Shown here in pieces: positions 54,501 through 64,000 of a stretch of 64,000 bases of DNA. The translations under genes were made by a program, and so were the position numbers. The notes under the pieces were generated by a model, which worked only from the letters and a program-made list of their open reading frames with translations, searched no databases and had not been told where the DNA came from. Source of the DNA: Endomychus coccineus (Eukaryota; Arthropoda; Insecta; Coleoptera; Endomychidae); the NCBI GenBank assembly GCA_958510875.1, contig OY294070.1, forward strand, positions 18,777,631 to 18,841,630, in the 5' to 3' direction. Numbering within the stretch: the stretch's first letter is position 1; each line of letters starts with the position of its first letter.

Positions 54501-55770
54501 TAAGACCTCAAATGCTACAGTGTTGAACCCTTCGAGCACCCCTCGCTCAGAAATCCGATTGGAGAGGTATTTTTCTTCCGAATTATTTTACTGTAGGAGG
54601 CTTCATCATTGGTATTTTCGGAATAAACCTGGAATGGATAAAATGTCGGTTTGGGTAGGGAAACATGAAAATGGGTATGAGGGTGAGAAACATGGGGCAA
54701 CCCACTTCACAGCATCTTTGTATAGATGGTGGTGCTTCACCGGGCGATGAGGAAACATCCTTTCTATGCTCCCGACAAAACCAGTTTGAGATATTCAATG
54801 GTAAAAATAATAATTTTCGACCAGGCATGAAGAAACCGACGTGAATAAAACATCACAATGTCCATCTCCCAGAGTTTGTTAATTATTATTTCAATATTTA
54901 GTCGCTTCGATTGGAAATAATTTCAACCAACTATTGTGAAGAATGTAATTTATAAGGAAGAGGTATAGCTGGTGATTGATTCAGAAAATCAAGTTGTCCC
55001 TTCAGATTAGTATAATATAGCATGTGCCGCTTCGTATTGATGAATTCTTCTGATGAAATGAACATGATACGATAAATTTTAATTTGATATTTTTTTGGCC
55101 TCGCTGCCGTACCCAGTAGCACTTTTAAATTGAAGCGTAAAGAAATTAGTTTATCTTTATATATTGCATCTGGTCGCTGACTCGACCTTGCTGTGAAACG
55201 TACATCAGAAATGTTCCATCTCATTCAATGTTCCAACGTGGGTAATTCATCTACTTGTGCTCCTGGTTCTGTAAATGATATTTTTACTAAATTCTTTGAT
55301 TTGTTTTCAACTCGCTCCTGATCGACAGTATACATGATTATTCCATGTTATCTACTTCGTAGTTCGTATTTGTAAGATGCAACACTATTCTCTGCTTGAT
55401 TGACTTCTATCAGGTTTGCGAAGACTGTCAACGAAGACATTTATTGATTCGATTAGGGCCTAGTTAAATAACTTATAAAGTTAAATGGTATACTATAAAG
55501 GTAGTACGTTGTTCAACTAGAGCCACTTGCCCTAAAATTGGTGTCATTCAGGGCTCTAAACTAGGACGCCCTGTTACACAGGGGTATCGTAATGAATTTA
55601 AAAAATAAAGGGGTATCCAAAGAGAAGAAAATGTTTGATTATGAAAGCAGCGATGAACCTACACGCAGTCTCCCGAAAGTCGGTACAAAGTAGATTTTTT
55701 TAACTCAATGATTGACTCCATTGTGAGCAATATCAATTTTTACTTCCCTCACTATACCAAGTATACAAGG
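54501..55770. other. Unassigned DNA upstream of the antisense LINE
   Basis: Minus-strand frames at 54583-54828 and 54931-55224 (the latter with an ATG, 97 codons, basic) are not recognised. They may be decayed first-ORF sequence of the LINE or chance frames. No repeat structure seen. Confidence 0.35.
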
Positions 55771-56153
55771 GCAAGGTGAAAAGTCCCTGAAAAAGTAACA
55801 AGAATAGTATATTGTACAACAAGTGAGAAAAACGACATATTTCTCACGAGCGCAGAAGTTTGCAAATCAAGCGAGTGAGAAATATGTCGTTTTCTCACGA
55901 ATTGTACATTGTACTTTTTCTACGGATGCGTTGTTTTCAAGTATTGAAAATTAAAATACATATACAATAATACTTGTATGTCATTAACTCATTTTTATAT
56001 TTTATTTAAAATAGTAATTAACAGTTATATTTGAACTATTTTGTAAAGTAATTCCTGGTAGGTTGTTTTGTTTCAACATGTTTTCGGTAATTGAAATATT
56101 AGCTGCGGTCGAAGTTGAAGTTGATGCTTCCACAGCATTGTTGTGTTCAGGTT

Positions 56154-56672
56154 CTAATGGCACTGGAGGCTAATGGATTCTACTATACTTTTTGAAATTT
56201 TCATTTTGTTAGCTATGGAGTTGTCGATATAAGATTCAGCAACATTGCTGGATTTCCAACCCCCATGGCGTTTTAAAGTTAAAAGATCTGCCCCTGCATT
56301 AACTAAAATAGTTGCAGATGACCTTCGAAAACAGTGGCCAGTATATAATTCAGGGTTCGGTAATTGCAAAAATTTCGCTATTTCTTTCGCCATGGTGCCA
56401 AATTTATTTATCCCCACAGGCTGTTTCGTACATTAGCTATTTTTGTAATTAAAAAAAAAAAAACGTGTATCATTTGAGCATGGTCGAAGCTTCACATATT
56501 TTTTGTAAATTTGGAAGTATTCTCCTGTGACTGTGAAATTTCTAGGAACCTTGGGTTTAGTATCGGGTAATTTTATTAAAAGGGCCGAAGTAAGATCTTC
56601 CATGTCATCAATTTTTAATTTTCGAAGTTCATCACAACGGCATGCCCCTGTAAGGCTAATAGTTAGAGCAGC
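56154..56672 (-). pseudogene. Crypton tyrosine recombinase, exon 2 (catalytic domain, one stop)
   Basis: The exon opens AALTISLTGACRCDELRKLK, with the first catalytic Arg in ACRCDEL. It passes a 13-base T run (56448-56460 region) and reaches NYKNS followed by a TAA where a Lys or Gly is expected. It resumes as CTKQPVGINKFGTM, GHCFRRSSATILVNAG (His-x-x-Arg) and HGGWKSSNVAESYI (His/Trp and the nucleophile Tyr), ending at 56154. Apart from the single stop near 56430 the R-H-R-W-Y set is readable. Context within its own inverted repeats argues for a transposon rather than a domesticated gene. Confidence 0.8.
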
Positions 56673-56731
56673 CTGAAATCAAAACCAAACATTCATTTTC
56701 CGATAACAATTAAAAAATTTTCAATTCATAC

Positions 56732-57151
56732 CTTTATCAGCAAATAATTTTCATCAGGTGCATCTTTTAAAAATTGTTGAATTTCTTCAGACGTTAATGT
56801 TTTTGACTGTTTTGGAACATATTTTTCAGATTTGCGTTTTAAAAATGCACGTAGTTTTACGTATTTTGATATATCAACACAGTTTTTAATCAATAAGGTA
56901 CTCCTTAGCATCGAGTACTGAGACCATAATGTTGATGATTTCAATCTTCTTGACAACTCTTCAAAATAAATTAACAAGGTATTTTCGGAACAAGAATTCA
57001 TCTTGGCTTTCATTTTCCAGTCCATAAAGTTTCTGTAAGCGATTTCATATTTTTCTCTTGATGTGCTTGGTAGCAAATTATTGCAAACATCTATTGCTTT
57101 CTGAATAATTTCTGGAGGTGTATTTTCCGACTCTAAATCTTCGTATTCCAT
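56732..57151 (-). CDS. Crypton tyrosine recombinase, exon 1 (core-binding domain)
   Basis: From ATG at 57151 (MEYEDLESEN) the exon codes the N-terminal SAM-like, DNA-binding half: LLPSTSREKYEIAYRNFMDW, LLIYFEELSRRLKSSTLWSQ, and KTLTSEEIQQFLKDAPDENY. It ends ...CTGATAAAG, then the donor GTATGA at 56731. Splicing in phase 0 over a 59-bp intron (56673-56731, acceptor TTTTGATTTCAG) leads straight into the catalytic exon. Without splicing the frame would stop two codons on. Confidence 0.75.
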
Positions 57152-57540
57152 TATATTCAATATTTAATGAATCTGAACTGTTTATATTATAACAAATAAC
57201 AATAAAACTATTTTCGTTGGGTAAGTTGACAGCAATAATTATGCAGTGCTTCGGTTTTGTTGTTATAGAAACGCCAACAATGGGCTACTTGGATATTGCA
57301 CGCGAATTGTCGGCGTAGCGTTTTCAACGTGGAGAACGTGTCATATCAATCTGACATGTAACAATTCATGACTGACTTGGGTTATCGTGATAACAGTGAG
57401 AAATTATTTCTCACTGTGAGAAATTATATCTCACTGTATTGGCGAATATTTCTCACTGCGTGAGAAATCTTTCGTTTTGAACGTATGAAAGCGATGAGAG
57501 AAGTGGCACATTGTATAGCATCCGTAGAAAAATGGTTTAT

Positions 57541-58573
57541 TTTGTCAAAACTTATTTTATTTCTCAACATAAACTCCTTGTAGCCCGATACACTTCGTCT
57601 AACGTTTTTCTAATTTTTCGATCCGTTCCAAATAATAAGATTTCGGTAAACCTTTAAATAGGCGTTTGTTTCATTGTTGGAGCCAAATCCGCCGAAACAT
57701 TTCTTTGAGTTTGGAAATAGATAAAAATCGCTGGGGGGGCCAAATCTGAAGAACATGGTGGATGACGAACCAATTCGTAGCGCAATTCATAAAATTTTGC
57801 CATTACGACTGCGGACTTGTGCTCCGGTGAGTTGTCCTGGTGGAAAGGCACTTTTTTTTTTCGCCAAATGCGGACTCTTCCGCTTCAAAACCAACAACTC
57901 TCCATAATATACGATGGTGATAGTTTTGCCCTTTTCAAGGTAATCGATATGGACTATACCGTGTGCATCCCAAAAAACTGTCGCCGTGACTTTGTTGGCC
58001 AATAAACTCACTTTGGCCTTCTTCGACTTCGATTCGCCAGGATAAATCCACTATTTCGACTGTTCTTTGGGCTCTGGGGTGTTGTGATAGATCCATGTTT
58101 CGTCTACGGTTACGAAATAGTGCAAAAAGTCCTTCTTATAGCTCTTGAACATCTATAAGCACTCCTTTGAAGTTGTCACAAGGTCGCGCTTGTTGTCAAC
58201 AGAGAGCAAATGGTGGCACCCATCTGGCAGATAGCTTTCTCATATTCAAAAATGTATGCAAAATGTTTCGTACCCTTACGGTTGAGATGCTCATAGCCTC
58301 AGCAATCTGCACTTTAACTCGCCGATCGTCTAATATCATACCATGGATTTTATCGACGATTTCTGGGGTTGTAACCTTAATGGGATGGCCAGAAACTTTG
58401 GCGTCTTTTGTGGTGATGCTACCATAATGAAAATCAATAAACCACTTGTGAATCGTTCCAATCGATGGTGAGAAGCCCTCATAATGTTTAACATGCGATG
58501 CTTTGGTTTGCGTAATATTTTTTCCACCCAAGAAATATTGTTTAATCAAGACGCGAAATTCATTTTTTTCCAT
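57541..58573 (-). pseudogene. Mariner transposase, broken
   Basis: ATG at 58573 (MEKNEFRVLIKQYFLGGKNI) begins the paired helix-turn-helix domain with SIGTIHKWFIDFHYGSITTK. The catalytic part follows: VTVDETWIYH (first Asp, about 58110), KVTATVFWDAHGIVHIDYL, HQDNSPEHKS (second Asp, about 57835), and SSDLAPPAIFIYF, in which the third catalytic Asp position reads Ala. A stop follows PKEQSK and frame changes occur near 58190 and 57800. It is inactive. Confidence 0.88.
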
Positions 58574-58717
58574 GCCTGCAAAAATCTTCAAAGTTGCTTG
58601 CTTTAGAAGGGTGTAAAAAAAAACTGAATGACACATTGTCTGAGCATTAGTTAAAGATGGTACTCAAAAATGTCACATGGGACCTTCTGTTTTATTATTC
58701 AGGGACTTTTCACCTTA

Positions 58718-60130
58718 TTATTTGTGTAAGGGAAAGATTTTAATCAGGCCAAAACATTTTTCTTGATTTTCGTGGATATAACTGTTTTGAGCATTTCTGA
58801 ATCTGAATAGACTATTTTTGACATGATATGTGTGACGCCGTTTCTATTGGTTTTATTAGCTTTGAAATTCTGCAGATAGCCTTAAAGTGGTGAAAATATG
58901 AACTGAGTTATTTTGGGGGCGCTGCCCCGTTTCAAGTGCTATTTCTGACATCCATCCACAGTTTTTCGAATGGAGCTATTGATTTTTAGGATTCCTTTAA
59001 GAAATGCTGCATCTGATGGGGATTGTGCGACGTTAAATCAACTACTACTGACCATTTTTGTAGTTACAATTTAAAAATAATGATTATTTATGACATGCCC
59101 GGGAAACATATCACAAATAATAGGGGGTCATCAAAAGCACAATTCTACAAAGCAAGTTGCTGTATCATGAACTTCACATTCACCTAATGATTATATCTCA
59201 GCTTCAAATGATCATTGTATCATTTATATCCTTCTAATGATATGTAAGGAACTGGATATTGCTTCACAATTTTGTTTTTAAGAAATTGTCTTGTTGAAAA
59301 TCAGGAGATACTTGTTTTGTCAAATTAGTATAAATAAATATTTCACATCTTACAATGAGATATAACACATTTGGTAAGCACTACAACTGTTTGGGAATAA
59401 ACATTCGAAAATATTTGTGTTATTGAATACTAATATCGGAATCACTGAATTTGCAAATAGAGCGATATAGCAAACGTGACAGCTATTGACAGCAAAATTC
59501 AATAGTCATCCTGAAGTTCTGTTGAGTTAATTAATTTATTCTTTTATTTACTACCCCCTTAGAAAATTACGTTTAGAAATCGAATGCCAAAAACCGCATC
59601 TCGAACTATCTTGCCCGAAAGAAAACCGAGATTTTGGCAAATTTTGATCTATATTGCCTCAACTATGATGGCTGTTGTTAGTTTCAAGGAGCATATAAGT
59701 TGATCATTTCTTAACATAATAACGACCATGTCAACTACTATTCGAGGAGTCTCATCTATATTGTGGGTATGAAAATAGGCCATGCCCGTAAATCCTTGAG
59801 AAAAGGGTCGATGTAGATGGGACAAAGTGCTTTCTCTTCAGAATGTTATCAGAAACAAAGTCTAGCTCATAGATAGCTGTGAAAATTGTTTATAAACAAA
59901 AAACGTGTGGCACTCGGGGACTGCCGCGGTGAAGCAATTGCATAGCATTTTTTCTCAACTTATGCAATTATAATTATTTATTTATTTATGCAGTATTTTT
60001 TTTTCTTTGATATTAATTCAAGCTACACTTTTTGAGCGTGGTGGCCGATAAGAAAACAATTTTTTTTCTTTTATTGAATAAATGAGAAGTTAATATCGTT
60101 TAAAATATTTTAATTATCTTACAATACATG
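58718..60130. other. A+T-rich intergenic DNA
   Basis: No gene supported. A short motif (AAATCGAATGC-AAAACCGCATCT at about 59577) resembles sequence near 47150, too short to classify. Confidence 0.35.
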
Positions 60131-60138
60131 TAGGTTAT

Positions 60139-61057
60139 TCAGGAATTTGTTATCATTGAAACTATAGGTTTATGGTAACTGAAATAAGAGACATAAGTTT
60201 GAGACTTGATATCCTCTAAATATCTGGAAAATTCCGCGTCAATGGTGGCCCCATATTTTGTTGTGGATTCTTGTGGATCATTATTCATTTTCAAATTCAA
60301 TTTTTCCGAAAGAAAAGTTGTCAACCGCTCTGATTTTTTATCAGCGAAGTTGATGTTGAAATCGCCAGCCAAGATAAGTGGAAATTTATTACCATTTGTA
60401 CCAAGTATTTTCGACCTTTCTTCAGTGTACTCCAGTAAAGTGCGATGAATAAAATGCTCTACCTCGTCCAATTTTGGATTCGGAGAAATGTAAATTGCTA
60501 CCATGACTATGTGTAGGCCATTTCTAAGTTTGCATAAGCACGCACAAATATCTCCAAAAAAATGAGCGCCTAACATTAACATCGCTAACGTGTGCAATAT
60601 TTATTTCAATATTCGGAGTCATAATATTAGTAACATTATTATTATTTTGGTAAATAGCTACCCCACCTTTTGGAACAGTATCTCGTTTGAATTGAACAAT
60701 ACAATTGAAATTAGGTATTTCAATCGGATTATCATGCGCCATGCAAGATTTGGTAAGAAGTAACACATTTGTTTGTCTCGTAACTGAATCTGGTAAATCG
60801 TATTTGTGACTATTTAGACTTTGGCAATTGAAAGTCATTATTGAAATGCCATTTCTATTACTAAGAAAATCTAAGACACTTTGAGTTGTCGTCTGAACAC
60901 TATTTAAAGGCAGTCTTTTGAATTCTTGCAACAAAGATGCAGTCGATGCAGCTTGCCTTCGATTATTATAAAACTTGAATGTAGAATTATCGTTTTTTGT
61001 CGTGATATACAATTTTTCAATATTAGTCACCCGAGAGAGCGCAACATGGAGTTCCTG
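60139..61057 (-). pseudogene. Second Helentron remnant: helicase end plus endonuclease
   Basis: On the minus strand a helicase motif VI remnant (LHVALS, then VTNIEKLYI after a 2-bp loss) enters an EEP endonuclease: IMTFNCQSLNSHKYDL, VLLLTKSCMAHD, GGVAIYQ, LILAGDFNINF, ATIDAEFSRYL and SYFSYHKPI. The LTET block reads LTKS, so the catalytic Glu is lost. A frameshift lies near 60560. It is the same gene order as 6355-7494 but clearly diverged, so it is a different Helentron lineage. Rep and the helicase core are gone. Confidence 0.85.
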
Positions 61058-61069
61058 TTATTTTTCTTT

Positions 61070-61868
61070 ACGGAATTTCTTGATTCGGTCGCCGCGTTCA
61101 AAGCCCGCAATAAAAGCTATATGCAATAGCTTAATAGAAACAGGTACTCTCAGGTCTCTGCTACGCGCGTCTAACGTATAAACTCTAACTGACCCGTAGG
61201 GAGCTCCTAGAGGCATATGTCAAAATGATTTCGTTCGTAGCTAATTACATAGGACGTCTGGAGTTCATGCAATTATGTTTTCAGATAATTCGAACCTTCT
61301 AATTTCGATAGTTACGGAATTTCTTGATTCGGTCGCCGCGCTAAAAGCCCGCGATAAAAGCTATATGCAATAGCTTAATAGAAACAGGTACTCTCAGGTC
61401 TCTGCTACGCGCGTCTAACGTATAAACTCTAACTGACCCGTAGGGAGCTCCTAGAGGCATATGTCAAAATGATTTCGTTCGTAGCTAATTACATAGGACG
61501 TCTGGAGTTCATGCAATTATGTTTTCAGATAATTCGAACCTTCTAATTTCGATAGTTACGGAATTTCTTGATTCGGTCGCCGCGCTCAAAGCCCGCAATA
61601 AAAGCTATATGCAATAGCTTAATAGAAACAGGTACTCTCAGGTCTCTGCTACGCGCGTCTAACGTATAAACTCTAACTGACCCGTATGGAGCTCCTAGAG
61701 GCATATGTCAAAATGATTTCGTTCGTAGCTAATTACGTAGGACGTCTGGAGTTCATGCAATTATGTTTTCAGATAATTCGAACCTTCTAATTTCGATAGT
61801 TACGGAATTTCTTGATTCGGTCGCCGCGCTCAAAGCCCGCGATAAAAGCTATATGCAATAGCTTAATA
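61070..61868. repeat. Tandem array, 244-bp unit, about 3.3 copies
   Basis: ACGGAATTTCTTGATTCGG starts units at about 61070, 61314, 61558 and 61802. Copies are about 98% alike. About 175 bp of each unit is the complement of two separate pieces of the 1-kb element (around 36258-36391 and 36546-36585) joined together. The remainder is new sequence (AAAGCTATATGCAATAGCTT, itself palindromic). Confidence 0.92.
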
Positions 61869-62636
61869 AATTAACAATTTAATTTGCTCATTTTTGAGAT
61901 TACATAAAAAATTTTAAATTTGATCATTTTTGATCGGGTAAAGACTATTTTTGGTCAGTGAACATATGAAACTAGTTAAACAAATAGTCGAATTAGCTTC
62001 ATTTGTTATAAACAATTTATTTATTAACAAATAGATGAATTCGACCAAAACTCCGAGTTTAAGGTCGTTTAAATGCATACGTAAATTTTTAAATTATTTA
62101 TTAACAAGTATACGAATTGTGCCAAAATCCCAAATGTAAAGTGTTTTTAAAATTGATCTATTAATAATCAAATAAATTATATTAAAAAAAATCAAAACAT
62201 ATCGATGAGTATGTTACTAGGAAAATCTCAATTTTGAAACGAACAAATACAAAATATTTTATCGAGGACTTTGAGTGCATACGATTTAGACGATGAATAT
62301 CGAATAAAGTTTCAGAGAAGCAACTTTTGACAAACAAATTGTTGAAATAAATTGAAGAGTTTTGATCTTTATTAAAAAAACAACTAATTATTTCCCATAT
62401 ATGTATTCATGAATTAAACTATTTTTTTTGAGCATGACATTTTTTTATTATATTAAGACTTGATACATTTCATCAATCTTGTCAAAAAAAAAAGTTCTGA
62501 GTGTGCGTATTATATAAAAATAAATAACAATGTCACATTTCATTTCTCTTCATATGTTAATAGATATGTACTTTGTTTAAAACAATTAAAAAATGTATGT
62601 ACGCATTCAAAAGACCATAATAGCAATAAAATCGTA
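61869..62636. other. Very A+T-rich DNA
   Basis: Apart from the inverted-repeat arm at 61998-62053, nothing recognisable. Confidence 0.35.
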
Positions 62637-64000
62637 CTCATGAGCATTGGCGGCTCGTGAACTTTTTAAGAGAGGAGGCTGGACATAAAACGTTCTTGTA
62701 AAAATATACTCTATTCAGCCAATAAATTTGCACAGCGACCGTACCAGCTACTTCAGTGACAAAATTAATTGTTGCCAAGCAAGAACCAACGTGGAGGTGT
62801 AGAGTTTCTCTTGGCAAAAAAATGTTTTGTTCGTTTTTTTTTTCTTTGGATTTTTGATATTCATTGTGCAGTGCTATTTTATCAAAAAATTTATATTTTA
62901 GAACTAAGTTATCTAAAAGTGTATTGGGAAACTCTTTTGAAAAAGATTCGAAAAATCTTCTATTCGTCAAGTCGAAAAACTTGAATTCATGTAAATCGGA
63001 AAATCGAATCTCAATTTGACCTTTAATAGTATCTAAAATTTCATAAAAAAAGTTGTTTATAATGTAGTTTCTTGTCTACCAAATTATGTGTTTTCCTCCT
63101 TTAACAATATTCTGTTTACCGGTTAATTTAAACTTAATACTCGATGTAATATGTTCCTGCGATTTTTCATGTCTATCTATACCACGAGCTAAATTTTTCA
63201 AATCATCATAACCCGAGTGTCCCCAACATGAAGTTGTATCAGATGTAAATAGCAAGCAATATAATTTATTGTGTATTTCGATTTTGAAACATACCTGTCA
63301 TCGTCACCACTAATCCTTTCAAATCCGGTAAAGGCCGTTTATTTTTAACAAAACACTTTTCTATCATATGTTAATCCACTAAATGGATTTTCTAAGAACC
63401 CAGCAACTAAGTTACTCATCATTTTAACGTTCACCGATTAGATAAATTATAACTTAACTACTTAACCTTACTTCGCCTCGCGGTACAAAAACAAGAGCTA
63501 ACGGAACACGACACGTGTCGCATTCTTCTAGCGGAAGGGCGGTATATCAAGTAATCGTATTTCATTCGACCGACGATTCCGTACGAGAAGCTAGCCTCCA
63601 TAGGGTGTTGCCATATTCGCTCTTTTACCCTATCTAGCAATTGAACTGCTTGGAAAACGGCAACTGTGTTGACCACACGTATTTAGCGTTTGAGATATAT
63701 AGAGAATCTAGCCTCTGGCCACTGTTGCCAGATTAAAAATAACTACTGAGAACGGGGAATTAATTGTAAAATTTAAAGAATTATCAGAGAAACAGGAAAT
63801 AAAATGGAGAATGATCATTAAGATAAATTGGTGAGGAGGCTGAGCCTCCTTAGCCTCCTTCGAGGAGCCGCCACTGCTCATGAGGCCGAAATTATCCGAA
63901 AACGACTATAAACTCGACATTTTGGTAGATCCTAAACTCGTAGTTTTGGTCGAATTCATCTATTTGTTAATAAATAAATTGTTTATAATAAATGAAGGTA
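61998..64000. mobile_element. Inverted-repeat element, cut by window end, hosting hAT copy 4
   Basis: 61998-62053 (CTTCATTTGTTATAAACAAT...) is the complement of 63945-64000 with a few differences. The arms may be longer, since the window ends inside the right one. The intervening DNA other than the hAT codes nothing recognisable. Confidence 0.55.
62645..63876 (-). mobile_element. hAT element, copy 4 (deletion derivative of copy 1 family)
   Basis: TIRs CATTGGCGGCTCGTGAAC and (complement) CAGTGGCGGCTCCTCG are flanked by a perfect 8-bp duplication CTCATGAG (62637-62644, 63877-63884). Compared with copy 1 at 17757-19357 it lacks about 410 bp corresponding to 18728-19138, i.e. the dimerisation domain, and keeps FFESFSKEFPNTLLDNLVLK at about 62940. 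The sequence otherwise matches end to end. Non-autonomous. Confidence 0.92.

Larger units (their letters stand above)
55802..57532 (-). mobile_element. Crypton-type tyrosine-recombinase element nested in the mariner
   Basis: TTTTTCTACGGATGC at 55915-55929 is the complement of 57518-57532, giving a 15-bp inverted repeat around a tyrosine recombinase gene. Both ends are crowded with inverted copies of GTGAGAAAT/ATTTCTCAC (55823-55898 and about 57395-57470), including 19-bp arms 55829-55847/55875-55893. I take 55802 as the outer left limit because the motif array extends beyond the inverted repeat. The exact left border is unsure. Confidence 0.65.
55774..58715 (-). mobile_element. Mariner (GVQW3/SETMAR-like family) split by a Crypton-type insertion
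   Basis: Ends AGGTGAAAAGTCCCTGAA (55774-55791) and its complement (58698-58715) form the TIR. TA follows on the right and CA, probably a mutated TA, precedes on the left. The transposase gene occupies 57541-58573. Between its end and the left TIR lies foreign DNA, 55802-57532, carrying a tyrosine recombinase. Confidence 0.85.

Noticed and set aside
56154..57151. Domesticated host recombinase gene
   Set aside because: A premature stop and its own inverted repeats inside a mariner favour a transposon remnant.

Overview
The window is a roughly two-thirds A+T, transposon-saturated stretch of an animal nuclear genome, most likely an insect. The case rests on GT-AG introns, an arthropod-style C2H2 zinc-finger gene, and an element community (Helentron, long-TIR mariner, ZMYM1-like hAT, Penelope, Crypton) typical of insects. 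I cannot name the species, although a beetle or hemipteran would fit. Almost all coding signal comes from mobile elements in different stages of decay.

Host genes are few and all lie on the minus strand. (1) A two-exon gene for a 629-residue, 19-finger C2H2 protein occupies 23628-26231; exon 1 joins exon 2 in frame over a 714-bp intron. (2) A first coding exon at 16697-17319 carries eight SUMO-consensus (psi-K-x-E) motifs and ends in a strong donor; its downstream exons are not visible. (3) A 164-codon frame at 22197-22691 has a weak SOCS-box-like tail.

Layout. 1-5 kb: long-TIR mariner, solo LTR, fold-back mariner derivative. 5.3-14 kb: a Helentron (Rep with HUH and paired Tyr, most of the helicase deleted, C-terminal endonuclease) flanked by 696-bp direct repeats and followed by an array of inverted GC-rich repeat units. 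15-16.4 kb: Penelope copy ending in a plausible hammerhead ribozyme. 17.7-21.6 kb: hAT and an RNase H-bearing LINE. 22.7-23.6 kb: a roughly 175-bp tandem repeat and a 221-bp palindrome. 28-29.7 kb: a hAT with a mariner derivative nested in it. 30.4-33.6 kb: a LINE interrupted by a motif-rich insertion, then a second LINE tail. 34-39.2 kb: small DNA elements and a third hAT. 39.8-44.2 kb: Penelope and LINE remnants. 45.4-48.2 kb: a Penelope endonuclease fragment fused to a roughly 155-bp satellite, then a 1-kb TIR element also present at 36 kb. 49.5-54.5 kb: the best Penelope reverse transcriptase, and an antisense LINE. 55.8-58.7 kb: a mariner into which a Crypton-type tyrosine recombinase element has inserted. 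60.1-61.9 kb: a second Helentron remnant beside a 244-bp tandem array derived from the 1-kb element. 62-64 kb: a hAT inside a further inverted-repeat element cut by the window end.

Nothing here forms an operon-like system. The most notable features are structural: the Helentron with LTR-like flanks and tripled Rep N-terminus, the ribozyme-bearing Penelope tail, the intron-containing Crypton with arrays of inverted motifs, and four hAT insertions whose 8-bp target duplications are readable, three of them exact.
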